From Tritrichomonas musculus (lineage: Eukaryota > Parabasalia > Tritrichomonadida > Tritrichomonadidae): a DNA stretch of 64,000 nucleotides. Shown here piece by piece: positions 50,283 to 59,260 of this stretch. A program made the translations under genes and the position numbers. Each line of letters starts with the position of its first letter. Positions within the stretch are counted from its first letter, which is position 1. Below the pieces are notes generated by a model, which saw only the letters and a program-made list of their open reading frames with translations, did no database searches and was not told the DNA's origin. The stretch spans positions 868,001 through 932,000 of the forward strand of contig JAPFFF010000007.1 in the NCBI GenBank assembly GCA_039105265.1, written 5' to 3'.

Positions 50283-51674
50283 ATGCAAAATATTATTCAT
50301 CCTCTTCTTGGGATGTTTTCAATAATTAAAAAAATTGGAAGTGGATCATTCGCAACTGTTTATTTAGGTCGGAATACGCAGCTTCAATATCCTGTTGCAC
50401 TTAAAATTTTTAAGTCAAATAATGATGAAGATATTCAAAAATCGTTTAATATAACAAAACCAATTATTCATCCTTTCATTTGTAAAGACTTTGATTTAAT
50501 AAAAACTCCAAATGGGGAAAATTGTATGATTATGGAATATGTTGAAGGCACAACTTTACTTGAGTATGCCAATAATAATGATCCATTATCTAAACATGAT
50601 ATTCAAACTATTTTTGGTCAGCTCATCATTAGTGTTGATTTTCTTCATTCGCATAATATTATACATAGGGATTTAAAATGTGAAAACGTGCTGATTGATC
50701 AAAACAAAAATATTCGGTTAATAGATTTAAACTTTTCATGCCAAAATGGCTATTTACATTCAACAATATGTGGATCTCCAGGATATGTTGCACCTGAAAT
50801 GATTAAAAATGAATTGTATGGAGATTCAGTTGATATTTGGTCATTAGGTATAATCCTATACGCTATTACATTTGGAAGACTTCCTTTTGAAAATAACAAC
50901 GTTTATGAATTATTTAATACAATTATTTTAAAAGAACCTCCATATCCTCAAAAAAGTGATATTGATGAAAATCTGTTAGATCTCATTAAAAAAATGCTAG
51001 TTAAAAACCCTAAAGACAGAATAACAATAGACGAAATCAAAAAACATCCATTTTTTACAGATGGATCAAATGAAAAAAATTATATTTTTAGTCAAGAACG
51101 AATGAATTATTATATTCACGAGCTATCTCCTAAAACTAATCTACAGATTCATATTCTACAGCAAATGAAATTAATTACAGGTGAATCATCCAAAGCCATT
51201 AACGAAATTAAATCTGGCAAACTAACATATTACTCAATGACATACAATATCCTATACAAAAATTACATTTCAAATGTTCAAATAAAAAGCTATTCAAGTA
51301 GTCTCCAAAATACAATTCACGAAGAAAGTAAACTAATTAAAAACGAATGTGATCTACCATATTTTGATCATAATGATGCAGATAATGAAAAGATTCAATT
51401 ATTCCAGCATTCTACTTCATTTGATGGAATATTATATAAAGATAAACAAAGAGGAAACAAACAAATTGACTTACAACTGTTCTTAAGAGGCAACACTCAT
51501 TTTAGAAGATTTAACTCAATTGCAAAGCCACTTAGTGGACTGAGAAAGAGAAACATGAGCAGCATCTCTATTTTTCAATCACAAAAAACAAATTTGGCAA
51601 GCGAAAATTATTTTAATGGAGAAGAAACAGTTTCTTTAATTGCTTTACCGCAATTAAAGATTCATGAAAAATAA
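50283..51674 (+). CDS. CAMK-like serine/threonine kinase with DLN instead of DFG
   Basis: A 463-residue protein with an N-terminal kinase domain (11-262): glycine loop GSGSFATV (19-26), Lys41, HRDLKCEN (128-135), GSPGYVAPE ending at Glu172, and DIWSLGIILYAITFGRLPF, typical of the CAMKL/SNF1-related group. The metal-binding DFG is replaced by DLN (148-150); Asp is kept, so activity is still possible. The usual alpha-C glutamate is not obvious (QKSFNITKP). The C-terminal 200 residues are Ser/Asn-rich without a recognised domain. The gene is intact although it lies between two MITE copies, and its stop is 253 bases before copy 2. Confidence 0.88.
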   Translation: MQNIIHPLLGMFSIIKKIGSGSFATVYLGRNTQLQYPVALKIFKSNNDEDIQKSFNITKPIIHPFICKDFDLIKTPNGENCMIMEYVEGTTLLEYANNNDPLSKHDIQTIFGQLIISVDFLHSHNIIHRDLKCENVLIDQNKNIRLIDLNFSCQNGYLHSTICGSPGYVAPEMIKNELYGDSVDIWSLGIILYAITFGRLPFENNNVYELFNTIILKEPPYPQKSDIDENLLDLIKKMLVKNPKDRITIDEIKKHPFFTDGSNEKNYIFSQERMNYYIHELSPKTNLQIHILQQMKLITGESSKAINEIKSGKLTYYSMTYNILYKNYISNVQIKSYSSSLQNTIHEESKLIKNECDLPYFDHNDADNEKIQLFQHSTSFDGILYKDKQRGNKQIDLQLFLRGNTHFRRFNSIAKPLSGLRKRNMSSISIFQSQKTNLASENYFNGEETVSLIALPQLKIHEK

Positions 51675-52357
51675 TAATAATTACTATTATTTGTTTATAT
51701 TATGTTTATTTTCTTTCGTAAAGGATAATAAATGCGTTTTCAATAGGTTTGCTTTCCTGATGTTTAAATATTTTTTTTTGATAAGCAATAAAGAAGAGAC
51801 AAATTTAATAAAATCAAGTTCCAAACAAACGAATGAAACAAGCGATTATTATCTTTTTGAAAATAATCATTATTGATTTGATTTCCTGACGAAGGATTCT
51901 ATAGAAAATGATTTGAAATGAAATTTTGGGGAATCGTATTTTTCTACGCCACTTTTTGAAAACTTTTAAACTTTTTGAATACTTTTTATACATTGTTTAT
52001 TCTATTTTTGCTAAATAATGCATAAATATTTAGTTCAAATGGCTTCCCGATTCATCCAGCAATTCAAGGAGCTTGATTCGGCTTCGCGCAGCCCTGTGGT
52101 GATCACTGGTGCGTATATTCCCGAAAAATTATGTAAAAATAAAAAAAAATTATATCAAAAAAAGCATATGTGTGGGTAGACGATCAAAACACGTTATTTA
52201 TGGACAAAAATTTTTTTTAGAAAATTAGTTATTTTCCATTTAAATGGTCATATAATACAATATAAAATGATAAGTAATTAAAATTTTAGTCTATTTCTCT
52301 TTTTAATTATTTTCATTGAATTTGAAAAAATTGAGAAAAGGTAATACTATTTACTTA

Positions 52358-52870
52358 TCTTATTATTTTCCCCATTTTTTATAGTATACAAATAAATATT
52401 AAATATTTTTAAAATAACATAAATATTTATTTAATGTTGGAATGTCTTTTCATCCAGCCATTTTTTTATTAGAGCTCATTTAAGTATTTTGATTATAAAT
52501 AATTCAATATTTCTGAAGAAAATGGAAAAAAAATGCTTTTATAATCGATTATATCTTATTATTTTTTCCCTTTTTTATAGTAAACAAATAAATATTAAAT
52601 ATTTTAAAAATAACATAAATATTTATTTAATGTTGGAATGTCTTTTCATCCAGCCATTTTTTTATTAGAGCTCATTTAAGTATTTTGATTATAAATAATT
52701 CAATATTTCTGAAGAAAATGGAAAAAAAATGCTTTTATAATCGATTATATCTTATTATTTTTTTCCTTTTTTATAGTAAACAAATAAATATTAAATATTT
52801 TAAAAATAACATAAATATTTATTTAATGTTGGAATGTCTTTTCATCCAGCCATTTTTTTATTAAAGATCA
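52358..52870 (+). repeat. Tandem array, 196-bp period, about 2.6 copies
   Basis: The phrases TCTTATTATTTT (52358, 52554, 52750) and TTAATGTTGGAATGTC (52431, 52627, 52823) recur at exactly 196-base steps. Copies differ by only a few bases, copy 1 being the most different at its start. The third copy ends near 52866 within TTTTTATTA. Confidence 0.95.
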
Positions 52871-53016
52871 TTCAAGTTTGTCATTGTTTTCCAATCTATT
52901 TACCAAACTATAAAAAAAAAAAATAAATGGAGACAAATCTTACAGACTTATAATATATATAATGTCACCTGCTAATTGAACCTTCTCTTATATGTTTCAT
53001 TGAAAATCAGAATGAT

Positions 53017-53622
53017 ATGGAAGAAAGCTATCAAAATTTGATTCAATTTTTCGACGATTATAAAAAATCAGAAAAAACTGATGATTTAAAAGAGAATTTA
53101 AGCATTATTATTTCAAATTCAAAGTATTTCCATCGAAATCATGATTTTTGGGAAAAATAATATAATTCTTTTGAGATCAAATCATAAAATTTTGGTCAAA
53201 TATCTAAAGATTTCACATATTTAAGAAGAATAAGCCATTCATTTTTATTCAATGAATAAAATTGTGATTCTTGATCTTCAAATTATATAAATTTTCTTTG
53301 ATACTAAGTTTATGAATAATAATAATATTCTTTATTTTTATCCTGAAATAAACGCAATGTTAAAAAATAAAATAGATATTGAAGATGCTATTTATCATGA
53401 AAAAGATATTTTTTGGAAAAAAGTAAAAATGGAGAAAATGATACATTAGCCTGTAAAATCATTCAAGTAGACTTATTTGATGAGTTTATTTTAAAATTGC
53501 ATTATTTACATAGATATTTGCTTATATTTTCAGTGAAGCTAACTTCTTTCAAACCCCACAATTATTTCTATAAGACTTTACAATTAAAATATTTAACGAT
53601 TATTTTAAATACAAAAACATAA
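53017..53622 (+). pseudogene. Fragment of a DUF3447/ankyrin host gene carried by the hAT-like element
   Basis: From the ATG at 53017 a frame MEESYQNLIQFFDDYKKSEK runs to a stop at 53157-53159 after HRNHDFWEK, a phrase close to the family N-terminus. The similarity resumes in other frames, IVILDLQIIQIFFDTKFMNN near 53259-53320 and NGENDTLACKIIQVDLFDEF near 53427-53486, which matches the conserved GENDxxxCxLIxxDxxxEF block. Several stops and frame changes interrupt it and the ankyrin repeats are absent. Neighbouring AT-rich sequence continues to the element's right end. Confidence 0.68.
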
Positions 53623-53930
53623 AATTATACTATCTAACCTAATGTTCATTATTTCCTCATAATATTTATATTTATTTCTTAGCATATAGTAATAAAAAAT
53701 ATATCATAATATTTTAGATTTTTATGGAACAGAATCTAGTACCCACACATATAAAAAAGCAAATAGTTATAATTTTAAGAGAAAATTTAAATTTACGATT
53801 TTTTTGGTTAATTTTCTTAACAGAGTAAGTTAAATTTCACCTTATGATGGCGGTTTTTTACTTTCCATGAATAGCTATTCAAAAACCATTCAAAAAGTGG
53901 CGTAGAAAAAAACGATTGTACTGAAATTTT

Positions 53931-54836
53931 ATGAAAAAAGAATTGGTATTTCAATTAAAATGCGCATCCTAAATAAACTTTTCGCTTAATACATGCACTT
54001 GTAATGATGTACTAATTCATTTTATTGATGTAAAATATGAAAAAGAAGATAGATTTCTGCACTTCAGATTTTTGTCCAAAAAGTAAACTTTTTCAATCCA
54101 AAAAGTGAAATATTAAAGAAAATTTTATAAAAAACACTTTTTTATGCTTTTTTTATAATAATTTATAATGAAAATTAAACAACTATCATTGTCATAGTGG
54201 TTTCATTATTGTAGTTATAAAATATTTGCTTTCATTATGTTAATCATGATCATTGTCATCATAGATGAAAAGACCTTTAATTTAACAATTGAACTCATCA
54301 ATATATTGATTACAGCAGATTAAATTGATAATGAAAAATAGTCATTGATCATTGATCATTGGTTTAATATGAGGATATTTAGAGCTGTTTGAAAAAAAAA
54401 AGGCCCTGTTTTTTCTTATAATCAGAACAATATACTGCTTAATTTTCAAGCTGTTTGGACTTGCCAATTTTTAAAAAATGATGGTTCAAATATGACAAAT
54501 TATTTGCATTTTTTTATCATATCTTATTATAACTAAAATAATAATTATTAATATCACATGTGTATTAGAAATATTTAAATTAAAAAAGTTGAATAATGAT
54601 AATTTTTGAGATATTTTAGTTTTTAGTAAAAAAACAGAAAGATGTACATTTTTAACGGTGATGTAGATTGCCCCTATCTTTAATTTTTTTTAATCTCATT
54701 TATTATTGTGTAAGGTATCTTGCTTATTTATTATAATTTAAAAAAATTCTTAAGATAAAAAATTAAAAGCATTTTAAGTTAAAAAGCATCAATGAGATTA
54801 ACGCCTTTATTTTAATTTTTCAATGATTTATAATAT
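53931..54836. other. AT-rich spacer between elements
   Basis: About 0.9 kb. A small direct repeat CATTGATCATTGATCATTGG lies at about 54343-54362. No gene was recognised. Confidence 0.45.
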
Positions 54837-54840
54837 TTAA

Positions 54841-55584
54841 GGTGGTTCTACTTAACCGCCGTAACCGCTTTTTTTTACACGGCTGGTTCTCGATGAATAT
54901 TTAATGTTTACAAACCAAACTCAAAACATAAATTATGATCTTTTTCAATTTTTATCTGATCATACTTTTTTGCAATTCGACCGCTCACAGGAAAATAATA
55001 TAATATTAATTTTTAAATAAAGACCTAATTTAAAAATCGGCGAGCTTTAAAATTTTCTTTAAAAAGCAACAGTAAAATATTTTTATGCCTGGTTTTATGA
55101 AATGTTCTCATGGATTTTTTATTAAAGTTTCAATTATTTTTTTTTACAATTAAACATATATTACGGCTAAATACGTTTCAAAATGGATCAAAAAGCTTTG
55201 TTTACAAATTATTAAACGAAATATGAATTGTAATTCAATTATGCTCAATAGACAAAATTTTATATATTATCATTTAATGTTTTATAAAGGATAATTATTT
55301 AATTACGCATTATTTTGTTTATATAGTTTTTAAATTTGTATCCTTTTTATAAATTTGCAAAAATTGCAGTAATTTGTCTATTTTTTAAAGACATTTATTC
55401 TCAAAAATCCCAAATAATGATTGATGAAATTCCATGATATAAAGAGAAATGAATTATGGTTTAAATATATTTTAAATCATGTTCAATTATACTTATTAAT
55501 CCTTTATTTATTTTGTTTATATATCTTTTTTATTTGGGTAAAAAAATCATTTTTCGGAAAGTATTCAATTTATTGAGAACCACC
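54841..55584. mobile_element. 744-bp non-autonomous element flanked by TTAA
   Basis: GGTGGTTCT at 54841 and AGAACCACC ending at 55584 are inverted. Including the flanks, ATTTAAGGTGGTTCT (54835-54849) is mirrored perfectly at 55576-55590. The TTAA on both sides suits a TTAA-targeting (piggyBac-type) element, although a TA-targeting element cannot be excluded because TTAA is palindromic. There is no frame above 60 codons inside. Two GC-richer patches (54856-54890, CCGCCGTAACCGC; and near 54980, CGACCGCTCACAGG) stand out. Confidence 0.6.
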
Positions 55585-55588
55585 TTAA

Positions 55589-56757
55589 ATAATAAATATA
55601 TAAAATAAGTGCACTAGAATCTAATATCATAATTATATTTAATAATTATTAATACATAAAAAGATATACATATTTTTATAAACGTTAAAAATGTAAAGTA
55701 GGTGTCTCCACCTCTATTGTTGGGCATCTATATTTGCTAATATTCAAGATATTCAATAAAAAAGTAGCTATTTCTCAATATAATAGAAAATGTAATTTAT
55801 GCAATTATACAAAAGCACAGAATTCCTCTCATTTATAAATCTACAATATATCTTTTTTTTTTTAACGAAATGTAATTCAATGCGAATACTCCAATTTATT
55901 TTATATATTCTGGCGTCCATGTTTTAATACTCTTGAAATTAGTTAACATCCAAATAATTTATTAGATGGAAAAAATTTCATGGTTCAAAGATTGTTTAAC
56001 GTTTCGAATTAATAATTGAGTAAAAATAAACACAGAACATATAATATTGCCTAAAAGTTTAAATAAGTGATCATCACCAAGAATAATTCTTTAGGCTGAA
56101 TCAATCGATGAAATTAACTTAAAAATTTGAGAAATGATTTTTTTTTTTATAGAAAAAGTTCTATATTGAAACATTTTGGAAAAAATTACCAATCAAAAAC
56201 AATTTGTCATATTCGACGATAATTATCAAAATTGATAAGTCATTTAATAAATTGATTAAACACATAGAAATAATTTGAGATGATACCGATTTAATTGAAT
56301 GATGATTTATTTTGGATGAACTATATTTCCTTATCTTTATGCCTGAAATTTCCAAATTTGATATTAAATATTTAAATTTTGCATAATATTTTTATTTTGA
56401 ATAGTATCATAGAAATTATTTATCGTTGAAAGTTTTAGCCAAAGCATATCCTGTTTGCAAAAATAGCTTATGAGGTTTTATTATTGCTTTTAAATATATA
56501 AACATTTATATCTTACTTTTTAATCAATTCTTTTTCACTATATTCATGTTTTTAAATAATATATTTTTCATAAAACTCATAGAATTTAATGAAAATTCAA
56601 AAGAAAATTCTTTATATTATAACAGAAATACCTATTCAAATATATCAACACATTCCTCTCAAATATTGAGATGTCAGTTGGTTTATGAAAATTTTGAGAG
56701 AACAATCGCCAAAATTTTAAAAATTTTATATAGAAATCTGTTTTCTTTACAAGCATA
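55589..56757. other. AT-rich upstream region of polyubiquitin gene
   Basis: About 1.2 kb. Minus-strand frame 56161-56355 and plus-strand frame 56546-56767 have chance-like composition and are not called. No repeats or elements were recognised. Confidence 0.5.
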
Positions 56758-56765
56758 TCACTTTT
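56758..56765 (+). promoter_or_regulatory. Initiator-like motif TCACTTTT
   Basis: The A lies 10 bases before the ATG at 56770. It is the best match in the window to the trichomonad initiator (TCA, pyrimidine, T-rich) and fits a strongly expressed gene. Confidence 0.6.
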
Positions 56766-56769
56766 AATA

Positions 56770-57459
56770 ATGCAAATCTTCGTTAAAACCCTCACAGGCA
56801 AACACATTACACTTGAAGTTGAACCAACTGATAGGATTGAAGATGTCAAAGCCAAGATTCAAGACAAGGAAGGTATCCCACCAGACCAACAACGTCTTAT
56901 CTTTGCAGGTAAACAATTAGAAGATGGTAATACACTCCAAGATTATTCCATCCAAAAGGATTCAACCCTCCACTTAGTTCTTCGTTTGAGAGGTGGTATG
57001 CAAATCTTTGTCAAAACACTCACAGGCAAGCACATCACACTTGAAGTCGAACCAACCGATAGAATCGAAGATGTCAAAGCTAAGATTCAAGACAAAGAAG
57101 GTATCCCACCAGATCAACAACGTTTAATTTTCGCTGGAAAACAACTCGAAGATGGAAACACACTTCAAGACTATTCCATCCAAAAGGATTCAACCCTCCA
57201 CTTGGTTTTGAGACTTCGTGGTGGTATGCAAATCTTCGTCAAAACACTCACGGGCAAGCACATCACACTTGAAGTCGAACCAACCGACAGAATCGAAGAT
57301 GTCAAAGCTAAGATTCAAGACAAAGAAGGTATCCCACCAGATCAACAACGTCTTATTTTTGCAGGTAAACAATTAGAAGATGGAAACACACTTCAAGACT
57401 ATTCCATCCAAAAGGATTCAACACTTCACTTAGTTTTAAGACTTCGTGGAGGATTTTGA
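56770..57459 (+). CDS. Polyubiquitin, three head-to-tail units plus C-terminal Phe
   Basis: A 229-residue precursor: three identical 76-residue ubiquitins joined [12 protein letters not shown] without spacers, ending in one extra Phe that must be removed by a deubiquitinase. Each unit differs from human ubiquitin at eight sites: T12H, S20T, T22R, N25D, R54N, S57Q, N60S and E64D. All seven lysines (6, 11, 27, 29, 33, 48, 63) and the L8/I44/V70 patch are kept, so all chain types remain possible. At the DNA level units 2 and 3 share their first half while units 1 and 3 share parts of their second half, which indicates gene conversion. The gene is more GC-rich than its flanks, as expected of a highly expressed gene. 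Confidence 0.98.
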   Translation: MQIFVKTLTGKHITLEVEPTDRIEDVKAKIQDKEGIPPDQQRLIFAGKQLEDGNTLQDYSIQKDSTLHLVLRLRGGMQIFVKTLTGKHITLEVEPTDRIEDVKAKIQDKEGIPPDQQRLIFAGKQLEDGNTLQDYSIQKDSTLHLVLRLRGGMQIFVKTLTGKHITLEVEPTDRIEDVKAKIQDKEGIPPDQQRLIFAGKQLEDGNTLQDYSIQKDSTLHLVLRLRGGF

Positions 57460-57674
57460 GCATTTCAACTTTTATAAATAATTCTTCTCTATTTTTTTTC
57501 TCTTTATTGCTGATTTTAAATAATAAATATACAATTCAAACAAATATCCTATTTGGATATTAAAAAAAGGAGGTATTCAATAAAATGACGCAATATAAAA
57601 ACATTCTTTTTTTAAAAAAAAAATTAAAAAAACACATCTACTATTTCTGTTCAGAAAAGATAATGAAATTAAGC

Positions 57675-58997
57675 TCAATTGATATCATTATTATTATCTT
57701 CCTTAGTCTTATCATTACTAGAATTTGAACTCTGAGTATTTGAATTATCATTATCAATCTTATTCGCATCAGAAATCAGAGGATTATTGTTTGATAATGG
57801 TAATATTGTAGAATTGGGATAATTCATTGCTTTTTGCATTTTAACGATAGATCTTTGCGGTGTTTTTGAAGAAGAGGAGCAATTTTCAAGAACCTGAATC
57901 TGGTGCTCTATGTTTGGATCGATTTCGTTTTTTGCTTGACGTTTGTAGGTTCCAAGCATTTCATAAACTGCTTCAAAAAGATCAGGGTTGGTCTTTAAAA
58001 GTCCTTTAACAGGAATCTGCGGTTTAACATTTCCAGTACCAATTCGACTTGATAGAACAATATCACTTAAAATTTCGTTTGTTGGAAAAGGAATATCGAT
58101 AAATTCACCAGAAGCTGATGACGTAAAATTATTAATGGCATTATTTAATGCTTTACTGGGATTGTGAAGCTCGCCTTTATTCCTTTTATTAGAATTATTG
58201 ACAATTTTTTTCTTTGAAGAATTTATATTGAGAGAATTTGGAGAATTAGCTGGATTCAAATTTGATACATTAGATTTGTTTAAAATAGAACTGTTGGTAG
58301 AATTTTGTGAATTTGATGTAGATGAATTTTCGGATTCGACTAGTTTTCTAAGAAGTTCTTTTTCATTAACATCTGGACCAAAAGCTACAAAATTTATTAC
58401 CGTTTCTTTGCTCAAAGCTTCTTTTTTGATATCTTCAATAACTTGATCAGACTTGATGTCATGCTTTGAACAAATAAAAACCAAAATATGCTTTTCAATA
58501 TGAGGAATAGAATTTGTTAATGATATATCATTATTGTCAATATTATTAGAGTAATGAAAATGATCTATCATAATTAATGCAGTTTTAAGGGATTTCTCTA
58601 GTAAAATTGAGCAAGGATAATCAGAGAATATATCTGAACTTTCATGTAGTTTCTTTTTTAAAGAATTTTGGCACTCACTATTAAGAAGATTTGATGATGA
58701 ATAAATATTGCGAAGGACATTGTTAATTTTGCTTGATGACATTGTAAAAGATGATCTGATGCCAAATTCATCAGCTGACATAGTCAATAATGCAACTTGT
58801 GAATAACTGCAAATAGAAAATAAATATGTAGAGAGCCGTTCTATTGCAATTTTTTGTGCCTCAAGGCGATTTGGATAAAAGTCACCATCAATAGAGTTTG
58901 GAGAATTATCGATTAAAATGACAAGCGCTTTTCCAGTGATACAATTGTTCATTGGAAGAACTTTTTGAGGACATAATTGCTCATATATTAGGATCAT
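57675..58997 (-). CDS. Rpn10/PSMD4-like proteasome ubiquitin receptor (vWA), lacking a clear UIM
   Basis: A 440-residue protein (from the second ATG at 58952, 425 residues, which fits family starts better). The vWA domain follows Rpn10 closely: VILIDNSPNSIDGDFYPNRL (about 26-45), EAQKIAIERL, ILVFICSKHDI near 172-182, VINFVAFGPDVNEKELLRKL near 195-215, and GEFIDIPFPTNEILSDIVLS near 295-314. A Ser/Asn-rich insert of about 75 residues (220-293) interrupts the last strand. Rpn10 sits between lid and base of the 26S proteasome and binds ubiquitin through C-terminal UIMs; here the tail (330-440) is N/S/D-rich and no LALAL-type UIM is seen. It is convergent with polyubiquitin, 215 bases apart. Confidence 0.78.
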   Translation of the reverse strand: MILIYEQLCPQKVLPMNNCITGKALVILIDNSPNSIDGDFYPNRLEAQKIAIERLSTYLFSICSYSQVALLTMSADEFGIRSSFTMSSSKINNVLRNIYSSSNLLNSECQNSLKKKLHESSDIFSDYPCSILLEKSLKTALIMIDHFHYSNNIDNNDISLTNSIPHIEKHILVFICSKHDIKSDQVIEDIKKEALSKETVINFVAFGPDVNEKELLRKLVESENSSTSNSQNSTNSSILNKSNVSNLNPANSPNSLNINSSKKKIVNNSNKRNKGELHNPSKALNNAINNFTSSASGEFIDIPFPTNEILSDIVLSSRIGTGNVKPQIPVKGLLKTNPDLFEAVYEMLGTYKRQAKNEIDPNIEHQIQVLENCSSSSKTPQRSIVKMQKAMNYPNSTILPLSNNNPLISDANKIDNDNSNTQSSNSSNDKTKEDNNNDIN

Positions 58998-59260
58998 GAT
59001 TCAAGCAACTATTCGAGTTGTTTCTTGGATATAATTGTATAAAATTGCTTTTATTAATAGAAAAATAAAAAAAGTTTGAGAGGATAAGACTAAAAATTGA
59101 TAATTGCACAAGCTTCTCATTTGATAAATTTATTATAAATATAGGAATATAATTAACTTTTGCTTATATTAAAACACACATAACAAGTTTTTAAAAACGT
59201 TAATAAACACATTTAATATATAATAATTAACAAAAAAGTAATAAAAATCATCATAATAAC

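Larger units (their letters stand above)
52166..53752 (+). mobile_element. 1.59-kb non-autonomous element, hAT-like, nested in MULE copy 2
   Basis: Perfect 13-base inverted ends (ATATGTGTGGGTA at 52166-52178, TACCCACACATAT at 53740-53752) and an 8-base target duplication AAAAAAGC on both sides. Eight-base duplications with short ends fit the hAT superfamily; the end sequence is not a textbook hAT end, so this is tentative. There is no transposase. The interior is a 196-bp tandem array (52358-52870) and a broken DUF3447/ankyrin gene piece (53017-53622), so it looks like a cargo-carrying derivative. It inserted after MULE copy 2. Confidence 0.78.
51928..53921 (-). mobile_element. MULE MITE copy 2, inverted and split by another insertion
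   Basis: Starts GGGGAATCG and ends CGATTGTAC, flanked by the perfect 9-base duplication TGAAATTTT (51919-51927 and 53922-53930). Bases 51928-52165 match the reverse complement of the inner half of copy 1, and 53753-53921 match the outer half. Removing 52166-53752 plus one copy of AAAAAAGC restores continuous alignment to copy 1, so the element was whole (about 400 bp) before it was hit. Its duplication differs from that of copy 1, so both jumped independently. Confidence 0.87.

Noticed and set aside
51664-51876. 70-codon frame after the kinase gene
   Set aside because: Overlaps the kinase end, hydrophobic N/Y/F-rich, no initiator-like motif or family.
52358-52870. CRISPR-like array
   Set aside because: The 196-bp units are continuous tandem copies without repeat-spacer alternation, and the host is a eukaryote.
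47948-53930. A 6-kb composite or long-TIR element made of the inverted 390-bp repeats and the kinase between them
   Set aside because: Each 390-bp repeat has its own different, perfect 9-bp duplication, so they are two independent insertions.
56161-56355. 64-codon minus-strand frame as a DUF3447 remnant
   Set aside because: A faint resemblance (INHHSIKSVSSQ) only; not enough to tell from chance in AT-rich DNA.
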